Origin: a virus
Reading direction: 5' to 3' (one strand)
Virus record (IMG/VR): IMGVR_UViG_3300049893_000653
Location: 1 to 25,309 of that record
Length of the DNA stretch: 25,309 nt
Shown in pieces: positions 13,060 through 21,279 of the stretch (positions are counted from its first letter, which is position 1; every line of letters starts with the position of its first letter). The translations under genes and the position numbers were made by a program. The notes beneath the pieces are model-generated. The model had not been told where the DNA came from and did no database searches. It was given only the letters and a program-made list of their open reading frames with translations.

Positions 13060-13784
13060 CAGCTGGCGTACCCGTAGAGTTTCAGGTTCCAGTAGAAGGC
13101 GGCCTCATTCCCGGCCGTCAGCGCCACCGTGTTCGCGGTCTGAGCCACCCCAAGCACTCGACCCGAGCTGCTCGTCACGGTGGCAACAGAGAACGAAAGG
13201 TTCCCCGTTCCGCTGGTGATGGCGCCAATCGATTGCAAGGTGGCCTGAGGGATCGACACGCCCTCGGCCGCGGTGAAGGAGTATCCAGGCTTCACAATGG
13301 TCAGAGCGTAGTCCCCAAGGGCTGCGCCACCATTAGTGATCACAAGGTTCACGGTCAGGTTCTTTCCTGACCCAGTGGCGACGACGGGGATGTTTGTGTA
13401 GGTGCCGTTCACCGCGGCGGTAGGCTTGGCAGTCTTGGCGCCCAGGGTCAGAGCGTTGCCGCTCCCTTGCACCAGCACCGCGTGGGTGAACTGCAGCGGG
13501 GTGGCTCCTCCATCGTGCGCGAACACCGTCGCCTTGGTGGCCATGGCAACGCCATTGTCGGCGTAACTGCCCACGTCACCAGTCGCGTACTTGATCACCT
13601 GGCGCTTGTAGCCGCCGGTGTTGTACGCAACCTCGTACCCGAGGAACGTCGCATCAGAGGTGACCCCAGGCTGGTACGTGACCCCTGGGGCATTGATCAG
13701 TCGCGCCTCGTAGTACTTGTCAGCGTAGTTGGCGGTAGCGAGGGCACTCAGTTCCGCTGCTGAGACCTTGGCGGCAATGGACAT
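13059..13784 (-). CDS. Virion structural protein (tail-associated), unknown fold
   Basis: 241 residues, Ala/Gly/Thr/Val-rich and beta-type throughout, with little charge, typical of virion proteins. Recognisable stretches include NYADKYYEARLINAPGVTYQ, FLGYEVAYNTGGYKRQVIKY and an AHDGGATPLQFTHAVLV segment. The last resembles repeated hypothetical tail proteins in environmental siphophages. It lies between the tail-hub gene and three coupled small genes, starts 19 nt after GGAATCCTA, and has GAGG as ribosome site. Confidence 0.75.
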   Translation of the reverse strand: MSIAAKVSAAELSALATANYADKYYEARLINAPGVTYQPGVTSDATFLGYEVAYNTGGYKRQVIKYATGDVGSYADNGVAMATKATVFAHDGGATPLQFTHAVLVQGSGNALTLGAKTAKPTAAVNGTYTNIPVVATGSGKNLTVNLVITNGGAALGDYALTIVKPGYSFTAAEGVSIPQATLQSIGAITSGTGNLSFSVATVTSSSGRVLGVAQTANTVALTAGNEAAFYWNLKLYGYAS

Positions 13785-13803
13785 CGGGACCTCGAAATCG
13801 TCG

Positions 13804-13812
13804 TAGGATTCC
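13804..13812 (-). promoter_or_regulatory. Promoter-like element GGAATCCTA
   Basis: Follows the TGA stop of the tail-hub gene and ends 19 nt before the next ATG. Confidence 0.55.
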
Positions 13813-13814
13813 TA

Positions 13815-16055
13815 TCACGAGAAGAGGTCTGCGTCAACAACAGTGGCACCGGTGGTAAGTAGCGACCCGTTGTAGTCGATGGGAATGCTACCGCCTGGGC
13901 CTGTCGCCAGAAGGTCTCCGGTCTGCACAACGAAACCGGTACACCAGACGGTCAGGGTCGGAACCACTGTGATGTCGAGGTCTGTCGGCATCGCGGGGAA
14001 CACGCCATTCTCGCCCCAGAAGTTCTTCTGCAGATCGATTCCGATCTCGATGTTGACTTCCCAGGCCAGGGCCCCCGCGTTGACAGAGGTCTCCCCGCCG
14101 ACGCTCGGGGGAGTAGAGGGTGCCACAGGCGGGACAGGAGCCCCACCAGAGAGATTGGGGACAGAGTTGCCCACCAGGTTGCTTCCGATGGTCAGCGAGC
14201 CATTGGAGATGCCACACCAGATGCCGTTCGTGGCTACAACAGACTCCGTGCTGCTCACGCCCCAGGTAGTGGCATCCATCCGAAGGGCGAGGATCTTCCC
14301 TTTGCGAGGATCGGAATAGCGGAACGGCATGCCAGGCCGCCAGTTGGACACGATCTCCGGGCGGAGAGTCTCAGAGATGCTCAGGCCAAAGGCGTCGCCC
14401 TTGACGAACCGGGTGAGGTAGTTAGAGTAGGAGTTGACGACTTGGTCGATCTGAGTCTTGTCGGTGAAGAGCACGGGCACCGGCACGCTCTCCTTGATGA
14501 CGTAGGGGCCAGACTGGGTGGGGGGCTCCTGGTACCTGCCGCTGTAGAGAATGATTCTCGTTTTGCTCTCAGTGGTGTTCGTCTTGACCGTGTTGACTGT
14601 GTCCGGCATCACCGGGTTTGCGGTGATGGTCGTCGAGATCCGGCGCTGGAACGTCTTGATGCCAGACAGCGCATCGATCAGGTACGGGCTATGGATGCCA
14701 CTACCGCGGCTCGTGCGGCTGGTCCAAGTGGTGGTCTCCTGGATCGTCTCGTTGCTGCCGTACTTGTATTCGACCATCTGGCGCTCCGACCGATACATGC
14801 TGGTGGTATCAAGCTCCCGGAATTGGAACGATTCGCCACCGACAGTACCCGACCGCCAGTCGAACGGTTGGGCGCCAGCAAGGCGGGTCTCCCACGTGTC
14901 CTTGATGGTCTTGATCAGCTCGTTGGCAGGGCCGTAGTAGTTGATCTGTTCGGTGTAGCCCAGGGGAATGATCTCGAGCCCGTCCATCGGGCACTCGCCG
15001 TTGGGCTGGCATGCGTTCGCATACGTGTAGCGGCAATACGCGAACTTGTCCGCATAGTACTGGTTGTTGGCCTCCAGAGCGGGACCCTTGGTCTCTTCGT
15101 AGACACGAGAGACCTGGCCGCCAGGAGCGGAGTACTCGGAGATGCTCTTCTCGATCCTGGTGGCAGGAACGAACGTCGCTTGCTGGACTGTCTCGTACCC
15201 TTCCGAGCAGGAGACGACGGTCTCACCATTACCAGGAACCGGAGGCGTGTTACCGCATCCGCTGGTCTTCGGGACCGGCTTCGGCTTCGTGGTGGGAGGA
15301 GTGTAGGGCCCCAGGTACGGAGACTTCCTGACGTAGACGGTCGCGGGGTAGTCCACGAAGTAGTAGGAGGTCGTCTCCGAGATGTCCACCTTCCCGGTCT
15401 GATCAGACGTGATGGCGTCGGACGGGACCTGGTAAGACAGTTCGATCTCGTCGGGGACGGGACTGCCTCCAGCCATTGGAGCTGCGGCAAGCGCCGTCAC
15501 TCCGAGCACGGAGGTCCAAGCCCCGGCCTCGGTACCAGCGGTTGAGTCAGTTCCGAAGAAGAAGCCGGAGACGAGGTTGCCCTGGTTGTCCTGGAACAGG
15601 TACTTCCCGGCCGAGGCAAAGCTTGCCGAGATGTTGGCGTACGTCTGCTGAGCTGGATCGAGCGGCACCGGCACCAGCGGGAGAAGCTCTGACACGTCTT
15701 CCGTCAGCGCAGCCAGGGCAAGCTTGCAGCCCAGGTCGACCATCAGGGAATCGTCGTCCGGATTATAGACGGTCGAGACGACATAGAGCAGCCCCCTGGG
15801 ATGACGCACGACACTGCCGTCGGGCATTGTGACGTTTACGACAACCTCGACACCACGTTTGAAATTGTCCCTATCGTAGTCCTCCATGGAGGGCGTGTTG
15901 CCGTAGCCTTTCAGTACCAGCTCTCCGCTTGTGGAGACTAGGCCGTTCTTGTTTGCGGAAGCGTCCGTCGCCGTAAACGACAACAGGTTGTTCGTATAGT
16001 TGACGCCGCCAATGGTGAGGGAAGCGACTCGAGTCGAAGTAGTGAGGTATCCCAT
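13815..16055 (-). CDS. Large tail-tip/hub protein
   Basis: 746 residues. The N-terminal 130 residues (SLTIGGVNYTNNLLSFTATD, GELVLKGYG, RGVEVVVNVTMPDGSVVRHP, RGLLYVVSTVYNPDDDSLMV) resemble the first domain of tail hub or tail-associated proteins. These sit below the distal tail protein in siphophages. A middle part has Pro-rich linkers (YTPPTTKPKPVPKTSG) and a small Cys set (CRYTYANACQPNGECP). The later part (GDAFGLSISETLRPEIVSNW, GMPFRYSDPRKGKILALRMD) is hub-like again, followed by another Pro-rich hinge and a C-terminal beta domain. It starts with GGAGG 8 nt before the ATG and is separated from the distal-tail-like gene by 1 nt. No lytic-enzyme motif is seen. Confidence 0.75.
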   Translation of the reverse strand: MGYLTTSTRVASLTIGGVNYTNNLLSFTATDASANKNGLVSTSGELVLKGYGNTPSMEDYDRDNFKRGVEVVVNVTMPDGSVVRHPRGLLYVVSTVYNPDDDSLMVDLGCKLALAALTEDVSELLPLVPVPLDPAQQTYANISASFASAGKYLFQDNQGNLVSGFFFGTDSTAGTEAGAWTSVLGVTALAAAPMAGGSPVPDEIELSYQVPSDAITSDQTGKVDISETTSYYFVDYPATVYVRKSPYLGPYTPPTTKPKPVPKTSGCGNTPPVPGNGETVVSCSEGYETVQQATFVPATRIEKSISEYSAPGGQVSRVYEETKGPALEANNQYYADKFAYCRYTYANACQPNGECPMDGLEIIPLGYTEQINYYGPANELIKTIKDTWETRLAGAQPFDWRSGTVGGESFQFRELDTTSMYRSERQMVEYKYGSNETIQETTTWTSRTSRGSGIHSPYLIDALSGIKTFQRRISTTITANPVMPDTVNTVKTNTTESKTRIILYSGRYQEPPTQSGPYVIKESVPVPVLFTDKTQIDQVVNSYSNYLTRFVKGDAFGLSISETLRPEIVSNWRPGMPFRYSDPRKGKILALRMDATTWGVSSTESVVATNGIWCGISNGSLTIGSNLVGNSVPNLSGGAPVPPVAPSTPPSVGGETSVNAGALAWEVNIEIGIDLQKNFWGENGVFPAMPTDLDITVVPTLTVWCTGFVVQTGDLLATGPGGSIPIDYNGSLLTTGATVVDADLFS

Positions 16056-16056
16056 C

Positions 16057-16458
16057 TCAAACCTCCGTCAGGCCAAAGCTTACGAGTTTGTCGGCCGGGC
16101 CGAACTTGCTGTAGGTCGGCGCCGTGGTGAAGACAGCACTGGTCGTCACGGTAGGGCCGAAGGTGGCATCAGCCACGCCCACTGCAGCGGAAAGTCCCGC
16201 ACCGCGGTCCGTGTCCCACGCCTGATACATCGCGTCGAACTCTGCCGCCTGAGCGTTCGACATTGGACTGCTGATGGCCCAGATCCGCTTCTGCTTGTAG
16301 GCGGGGCCCGTCATGGTCACGGTGCCGTTCACCGCGAACTCAAGGGAGGCAGAAGACGCGTAGCTCCGGGGCAGTTCGTCGCCGATGAACTTCGAGAACA
16401 CGAAGTTGTAAACCGGGCTGCCACCAGATGGTGTGTAAGAAACGCCAATCTGAGACAT
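16057..16458 (-). CDS. Distal-tail-like small tail protein
   Basis: 133 residues, beta-rich: YNFVFSKFIGDELPRSYASS, EFAVNGTVTMTGPAYKQKRI, WAISSPMSNAQAAEFDAMYQAWD. The AWAIS/AAEFDAMYQAWDTDRG pattern is common in small siphophage tail proteins next to the tape measure (Dit-like or minor tail proteins). Here it lies between the tape-measure block and the hub. The ATG is 19 nt after GGCAAACTA. Family assignment is by position and pattern and remains tentative. Confidence 0.7.
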   Translation of the reverse strand: MSQIGVSYTPSGGSPVYNFVFSKFIGDELPRSYASSASLEFAVNGTVTMTGPAYKQKRIWAISSPMSNAQAAEFDAMYQAWDTDRGAGLSAAVGVADATFGPTVTTSAVFTTAPTYSKFGPADKLVSFGLTEV

Positions 16459-16477
16459 CGCCCAACCGTGACTGGGC

Positions 16478-16486
16478 TAGTTTGCC
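16478..16486 (-). promoter_or_regulatory. Promoter-like element GGCAAACTA
   Basis: Its first G is the final base of the upstream TAG stop. It ends 19 nt before the ATG of the distal-tail-like gene. Confidence 0.5.
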
Positions 16487-16833
16487 TAACCCAGCACCCC
16501 AGCTAGCTTTTTGTACTTGTCGATGTTCTCACGTGTCCAGGGACCGACTGGCTGATGTCGGCCACTTCGCACCACTTCCCGAAACCTCTCAGAGGCTTCC
16601 GCAAGGGCCTGGAACAGCTCGTCGTACTGGTCCAGGAGTACTTGCTCCACCTCAGTGATTACACCGTCGCTCCAGGCGCTTGTGAGCGCCATGCGTGCAT
16701 AGACAACCGCCCTCTCCAACTCCTGGACAGTCATCTCGTCGATCGGCTTAGCCTCGAACTTCTCACCGAAAGACGACAGCGCCGCATCCCAGTAGGTAGC
16801 AGCGATGTCGTCGTGTGAACCAAACAGGAACAT
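16486..16833 (-). CDS. Small helical tail-region protein, unknown
   Basis: 115 residues, almost wholly helical (TYWDAALSSFGEKF, VQELERAVVYARMALTSAWS, VLLDQYDELFQALAEASERF). It ends in GPWTRENIDKYKKLAGVLG. It lies directly after the tape-measure gene, where siphophages often encode minor tail proteins. The ATG is 18 nt after GGTACTCTT with GGGAG as ribosome site. No family recognised. Confidence 0.72.
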   Translation of the reverse strand: MFLFGSHDDIAATYWDAALSSFGEKFEAKPIDEMTVQELERAVVYARMALTSAWSDGVITEVEQVLLDQYDELFQALAEASERFREVVRSGRHQPVGPWTRENIDKYKKLAGVLG

Positions 16834-16849
16834 CGGGGACTCCCAGTGA

Positions 16850-19735
16850 TCAAGAGTACCGATGACGCTTCAGCTTGGTGAGCTCAACCAGGATGTCGCT
16901 CGCGGCCTGGGTGGTGTTCGCAGCCTGGATGCTGACGTTGTTCGTGATGTTGTCACGAGAGCCGCCCACAAGCCCGCGCAGGAGCCCTGCGATCGATCCG
17001 CCCGCATCGACACGGGAAGCGACCATAGAGGCCCTGGAGGAGCTGCTAGCCCCCTCTGTGGCCTTCATCGCAGCGAACACGCCAGCGGGGATGATGGTAC
17101 CGGTGGAGGGTGCGCGCCACTGGCCCCACGCGGGAGCCTTGATCTCCGAGAGTTGTCCGGAGGCCGACAGGAAGCCCTCCCGGCCGAACTCGTTCACCGT
17201 GTACTTCTGGCCACCGGCAACAGAGCCACCAGCAAAGCGGTTGGGAGCAGGGGCACCACCGCGAGCGGCGTTGAGGGACTGTTGGGCCCTGGCAGCACGC
17301 TCGATCTGGGATGCCATCTCGGCGACGGCGGCAGTCGCGTTGTTGTAGGCCACCTTGGTGGCGTTGACCTGTTGAAGCTGGTTGTTGACAAGCTTGGGGA
17401 TGTCGCTCAGCTTCTTGATCTGGGTATCGTTCAGCTTGAGGGTGGCATCGATCTCCTCGTTGATCTTGGCCTGGGCGGACTTGTTATTGCCAAGTTCGGT
17501 AGTGAGAGCCTTGATAGCCTCCTCCAGCTTGTTTTGACGAGCGATCGATTGCTCCTCGAGCGCCTTCTTCTCTTCCTGGAACTTCCTTTCGGCAGCAGCC
17601 TTCTCTGCTGCGAGTGCCTTCAGCTCCTGTTCCTGCTTTGCTCGAACGGCAGTTGACTTTTCCTGCTGGAGCATGGTGTCCAGCTGAGCCTGTGCAGCGA
17701 TCTTCTCCTCATAGGAAGCGCTGGTACTGGCAACAGTAGCGGCCAGTTTCTCCTTGCGTAGACGGACCTGCTCAAGTTGAGCGGGAGTTTGAGCGTTGAT
17801 TGCGTCCAGTTCAGCGGCATACCGCTCTTTGACACGGGCCGTCTCGTCCTCGATGAGTTGCTTGCGGGTCTCGTACGCCGACTTAACGGTTTCCAGTTGA
17901 GAAGAAAGAGAGTCCTTCTCTTGTTGCAGAGCGTCCTTCTTGATCTGGACCTGCTCTTCGATCTTGGCATTCTCCGAGTCATACCTGTCGGCGATTTCGT
18001 CCTTCAGCGCCTTGAGTTGTTCGGATTGGACCTTGAAGGCTTCTTCGGCAGCGGTTCGCTGCGTCTCGAGTTCGGGGCGAAGTTGCTCCAGCTTGGTCTT
18101 ATACTCATCTACTCCAATTGCGCCAGCTTTGTATGCAGCAGTCAACTGCTCCATGGTGCTCTTCGCAGTGGACAGTTTGCCAGTGCTAGCTTGCACACCG
18201 GCCCCCAGCGCCAGGATGGCATCCGTTCCCTGCCGGAAACTATTGATCAAGAAGGTGCCGGCCCCCGTAAAGCTCTCAAGAACAGCCTTGGCTCCAGGTA
18301 CGGACTGGATGAAGTTCATGATAGCCTTCTGGAGGCCAAGGATCGCATCAACAACGACTAGGATAACCTTGATTCCATTCAAGAAGCCAACGACAAGGAC
18401 TTCAAGGACGACCCCGACAAGATCGAACAACTTCTTGAATCCATCCTGGATATTCGGCAACCCGCTAGTGATGGACGCAAAGAATTGGGAAACGGCAGCC
18501 CCGATCCGCTGCATTGCCATCCCAAAACCAGCAAAGGTCTTGTTCAGGCTCTCAAGGCTGATTGTATTCAGTGTATTTTTGACGTTGTCGATCTGCTGGA
18601 TATTCAACTTGTCAATGCGCTGTTGAACCTCACCGATGGCGCCAGCAAGCTGATCTCGAGCGCTTTGAGAAACAGCGACAAATGCTTCGCGGAAGAGGGC
18701 TGCGGTAACTTCGCCCTTCTTCATTGCATCATTGAGGTCAGTGATATTGTGCGTATTCGCGAGGTAGGAAGCAATTTGGCTGCGCAGAGCACCGTCAAGC
18801 TCGGAGAACTGCTGGTTAAGTTCTTCCGACTGCAGCTTGCCCTTGCCCATGACCTGGGCAAAAGCTTCGATGTATCGACCAGACTGTTCGGTGTTCAGGC
18901 CAAGCTGAGTGGTCCTGGCGGCCAGGCTCTCAATGATCTTTTCCGTTTCACCGAGCGTACCACCAGAGGCCAGGATGGCCGGAGTGATCCGCTTGTAGGA
19001 CTGTTCAATCTGGGTTAGCGATGCGCCGTACTGGAGCGAGATACCCTTTGCCGACGATAGAACACCGGCAACTTCAGAGGCCGACGCGCCAAAACCTTTC
19101 AAGGCCAGGGAGAGTCCTTGGATTTGCTTCTCACGCTGGACAAGTTGATCCGCGGCGCCGGCGATAGCCTGGAACGAGATGACAACAGCCTGAGCAACCT
19201 GCACGGCCTGGGAGATCGCGTTGCCAATGCTAAGTGCTTGACCAATCTGAGGGAACTTTGCCTTGCTGATTTGCAGGAAGTTGCCGTTAGCCTCAGCAAG
19301 TTTAACATTCAACGACTGAACGAGGTCGTTCTGCTCGCGCCAAAGAGGATTGATGCCGTTAAGAGTCCTCCCATACTTGTCTGTGATTGGCACAATCCGC
19401 TGTAAGCCATCTCGAAGCTGAGTGGCCGTGTTCAGTTGCTGGCGAAGACTTGTGACAGAGCCCTCCTGCGTCTTGTTGAACTTCTTCTGGGCATTATTGA
19501 GCTTCTCGTACTCGTTATAGACCTCCTTGACCACGGGCTGCAGGCGCTTGACACCATTTGCGTCTACGCGAACTTCCCAGTCAAGGATTGTCTTGACATT
19601 ACCGCCCAACCGTTCGTTGATAACCTTGGCCGCCTGAAGTGAGCCGTTCTGGGCCCTCTGCCACAGATCATCGAGCTCCGTCAGTGCCTGAGTGCTGTTG
19701 ATCTCAACGTTGTAACGCAAGCTCTTTTCAGCCAC
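16850..19735 (-). CDS. Tail tape-measure protein
   Basis: About 961 residues; sets tail length and is ejected with the DNA. The region around 190-400 has the tape-measure core, with LALKGFGASASEVAGVLSSA, SGRYIEAFAQVMGKGKLQSE and QQFSELDGALRSQIASYLAN. A hydrophobic stretch follows near 430-480 (VGVVLEVLVVGFLNGIKVIL), which may insert in the host membrane. A long charged coiled coil covers about 560-800 (QVQIKKDALQQEKDSLSSQL, then AEKAAAERKFQEEKKALEEQ). The end is Gly/Asn/Ser-rich. Two in-frame GTGs exist. I prefer 19735 because it lies 20 nt after GGAATCCTA with GGTGG in front; the one at 19744 would leave almost no leader. Residue length would imply a tail in the 130-150 nm range if the usual rise per helical residue applies. 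Confidence 0.9.
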   Translation of the reverse strand: MAEKSLRYNVEINSTQALTELDDLWQRAQNGSLQAAKVINERLGGNVKTILDWEVRVDANGVKRLQPVVKEVYNEYEKLNNAQKKFNKTQEGSVTSLRQQLNTATQLRDGLQRIVPITDKYGRTLNGINPLWREQNDLVQSLNVKLAEANGNFLQISKAKFPQIGQALSIGNAISQAVQVAQAVVISFQAIAGAADQLVQREKQIQGLSLALKGFGASASEVAGVLSSAKGISLQYGASLTQIEQSYKRITPAILASGGTLGETEKIIESLAARTTQLGLNTEQSGRYIEAFAQVMGKGKLQSEELNQQFSELDGALRSQIASYLANTHNITDLNDAMKKGEVTAALFREAFVAVSQSARDQLAGAIGEVQQRIDKLNIQQIDNVKNTLNTISLESLNKTFAGFGMAMQRIGAAVSQFFASITSGLPNIQDGFKKLFDLVGVVLEVLVVGFLNGIKVILVVVDAILGLQKAIMNFIQSVPGAKAVLESFTGAGTFLINSFRQGTDAILALGAGVQASTGKLSTAKSTMEQLTAAYKAGAIGVDEYKTKLEQLRPELETQRTAAEEAFKVQSEQLKALKDEIADRYDSENAKIEEQVQIKKDALQQEKDSLSSQLETVKSAYETRKQLIEDETARVKERYAAELDAINAQTPAQLEQVRLRKEKLAATVASTSASYEEKIAAQAQLDTMLQQEKSTAVRAKQEQELKALAAEKAAAERKFQEEKKALEEQSIARQNKLEEAIKALTTELGNNKSAQAKINEEIDATLKLNDTQIKKLSDIPKLVNNQLQQVNATKVAYNNATAAVAEMASQIERAARAQQSLNAARGGAPAPNRFAGGSVAGGQKYTVNEFGREGFLSASGQLSEIKAPAWGQWRAPSTGTIIPAGVFAAMKATEGASSSSRASMVASRVDAGGSIAGLLRGLVGGSRDNITNNVSIQAANTTQAASDILVELTKLKRHRYS
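16852..16860 (-). promoter_or_regulatory. Promoter-like element GGTACTCTT inside the tape-measure 3' end
   Basis: Overlaps the last codons and stop of the tape-measure gene (His-Arg-Tyr-Ser-stop). It ends 18 nt before the next ATG. Confidence 0.4.
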
Positions 19736-19755
19736 AACAGCCACCCGGTTCGGTT

Positions 19756-19764
19756 TAGGATTCC
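19756..19764 (-). promoter_or_regulatory. Promoter-like element GGAATCCTA
   Basis: Directly after the terminator of the major tail gene and 20 nt before GTG 19735 of the tape-measure gene. Confidence 0.5.
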
Positions 19765-19767
19765 ATG

Positions 19768-19789
19768 AAAAAAGCCCCCTTGCGGGGGC
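19768..19789 (-). terminator. Intrinsic terminator after major tail protein gene
   Basis: On the minus strand GCCCCC and GGGGGC pair around GCAA and are followed by TTTTTT. It lies 20 nt after the stop codon. Confidence 0.92.
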
Positions 19790-19809
19790 CGTGACTATCG
19801 GATCGGCGA

Positions 19810-20658
19810 TCAGGCGTTGACGTCGAGGTCAAGGCGATAAGCGCCGTAGCCAGTAACGGTAGCTTCCCAGGACACGATCGAACCAGCCTCGATGGACTCG
19901 GTATAGCCGGTCAGGGTGCCGTAGCCGTAGACGGTCTCCTTGGTACCGGTGGGGCCCACACGCACGAACTTCACACGCAGGCCGTCGGCCACGGTGTTCT
20001 GCTCGGTCAGACGCAGGATCTGATAGGCGGCGTCGCGGAAGTCGGCCACGCCAGCGAGGCTGACAGACCAGGACTTGCCGGTGGCGATGGTGGTGGCGAA
20101 ACCCTTGGTCTCGTCATCATAGGTCACCACGTCTTCGGTGTTGGTGTCGGTCTCGAGGGCGGCGTTGGTCAGGCCGGTCAGCACAGCAGGCTTGTCAGCG
20201 CCATTCATACTGAAGGTCACGCCCTCAGCGGTGAACACGCCACCGGTATAGGAGATGGTGTCGCTTGCCAGCACCTTGGAGCCAGTGCTGATGAAGCCAC
20301 CAGCGGCCGCGCCTTGAATTACAGCGGTACCAGTGTCGGCGCCAGCGGTGATGTTGGTGCCGGTCTTCACATAGGTGAAGGTGGTTGCGGTGGGCACGTC
20401 AACGATGGTGTAGGTGCCATTGATGGACGTGTTGGTAACAGCCGTCACGACAACGGTGTTACCGGCCGCGAAACCGTGGCTGGCGCCAGTGGTGATGGTA
20501 ACGATGTTCGCGGAACGGGCAACGTTGCTGATGGCCTTGCTGTTAGGGGTTAGGGACGCGACGCCCTGAGACACCCCAGCGAAGCTAGTGTCAACGCTCG
20601 AAGCCTTCAGGGGCACAATGTACACCTGGTAGCCAAAAGCGGCGGAATAATTTGCCAT
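19810..20658 (-). CDS. Major tail tube protein with an inserted beta module
   Basis: 282 residues. The beginning (ANYSAAFGYQVYIVPLKASS) and the C-terminal half (GKSWSVSLAGVADFRDAAYQ, GLRVKFVRVGPTG, GYTESIEAGSIVSWEATVTG) fit a siphophage tail-tube subunit. Between residues about 42 and 115 lies an extra module (VARSANIVTITTGASHGFAA, NGTYTIVDVPTATTFTYVKT). Its HGF-x2-G-(N/D)-x-V and NGTYTIxxVPxxxxFTY signature is that of a small beta domain repeatedly found inserted in phage virion proteins. It probably decorates the outside of the tube. Placement before the tape measure is typical. The gene has its own promoter-like element, a 54-nt leader with a 6-bp hairpin and an intrinsic terminator, indicating strong expression. 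Confidence 0.87.
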   Translation of the reverse strand: MANYSAAFGYQVYIVPLKASSVDTSFAGVSQGVASLTPNSKAISNVARSANIVTITTGASHGFAAGNTVVVTAVTNTSINGTYTIVDVPTATTFTYVKTGTNITAGADTGTAVIQGAAAGGFISTGSKVLASDTISYTGGVFTAEGVTFSMNGADKPAVLTGLTNAALETDTNTEDVVTYDDETKGFATTIATGKSWSVSLAGVADFRDAAYQILRLTEQNTVADGLRVKFVRVGPTGTKETVYGYGTLTGYTESIEAGSIVSWEATVTGYGAYRLDLDVNA

Positions 20659-20689
20659 TTTCTACAAAGGGGCGAAAGGGACTGCAGTC

Positions 20690-20706
20690 GAGAGGAAGCC
20701 CCTCTC
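20690..20706 (-). promoter_or_regulatory. 5'-end hairpin of the major tail protein mRNA
   Basis: GAGAGG and CCTCTC pair around a 5-base loop, starting almost at the predicted transcription start. This is comparable with the leaders of the capsid, scaffold and decoration genes. Confidence 0.55.
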
Positions 20707-20712
20707 ATTCCT

Positions 20713-20721
20713 CAGGATACC
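20713..20721 (-). promoter_or_regulatory. Promoter-like element GGTATCCTG
   Basis: Lies just after the stop of the tail-terminator-like gene and 54 nt before the major tail protein ATG. The last position is G. Confidence 0.45.
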
Positions 20722-20723
20722 GA

Positions 20724-21158
20724 TCAGGCTAGAATCGGACTGTCGGAAGGGATTGTCACTAGAGTCTGCGCCATGGCACCGAGCCCCTGTGGAACTGCTA
20801 CCGTCTCATTCGCGGTGGACCCCCCGAAGATCGCCATCAGGCGCATTGCGGCCGTTGTCATGCTGAGCCCGTCGGATCCGGGCCAACAGATCAGATAAAC
20901 ATTCCACCTTGGGATGATGTCGGATGCACCGGACACATAGTCCCTGCGACGGATGATGGCGGTGTCGTGGATGACACACTCGATTCCAGATACGTTCCTG
21001 GTCGCTGGAAGATCTGCACCAGGGGTGACTATCGACACAGCCGTAACCGGCAAGGTGCCAGCCCTGAAGGTATAAGTACCTAGCAGGGCTGACATCACGC
21101 CATCTGCTGAAACCTTGTCGTAGATGGCCTGTGGAGTCACAGGGAAAGATTGCGACAC
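20724..21158 (-). CDS. Tail terminator/completion-like protein
   Basis: 144 residues: QAIYDKVSADGVMSALLGTY, then VSGIECVIHDTAIIRRRDYV and DIIPRWNVYLICWPGSDGLS. The pattern of an N-terminal helix, beta-strand core and TAAMRLMAIF helix, directly upstream of the major tail gene, fits tail-terminator or neck-completion proteins. The start is GTG, 22 nt after GGAACCCTA, with GTGAGGCGG as ribosome site. The family is inferred mainly from position. Confidence 0.68.
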   Translation of the reverse strand: MSQSFPVTPQAIYDKVSADGVMSALLGTYTFRAGTLPVTAVSIVTPGADLPATRNVSGIECVIHDTAIIRRRDYVSGASDIIPRWNVYLICWPGSDGLSMTTAAMRLMAIFGGSTANETVAVPQGLGAMAQTLVTIPSDSPILA

Positions 21159-21180
21159 ATCCGCCTCACCGCTGGCTTTT

Positions 21181-21189
21181 TAGGGTTCC
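21181..21189 (-). promoter_or_regulatory. Promoter-like element GGAACCCTA
   Basis: Ends 22 nt before the GTG of the tail-terminator-like gene. A weak plus-strand look-alike, GGTAAACTG at 21194-21202, faces the HNH gene. Confidence 0.5.
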
Positions 21190-21279
21190 GGTCGGTAAAC
21201 TGAGGTTGACAACGCTTGATCGCCCATGGCTTTCGCTTCAGACCGCCTCCTTTCAAGCGTCGTCACTACAGTCTGAGAC

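Noticed and set aside
14442-15545. A 367-codon plus-strand open frame inside the tail-hub gene
   Set aside because: Arg/Val/Asp-rich shadow of a high-GC gene, without ribosome site or recognisable motif.
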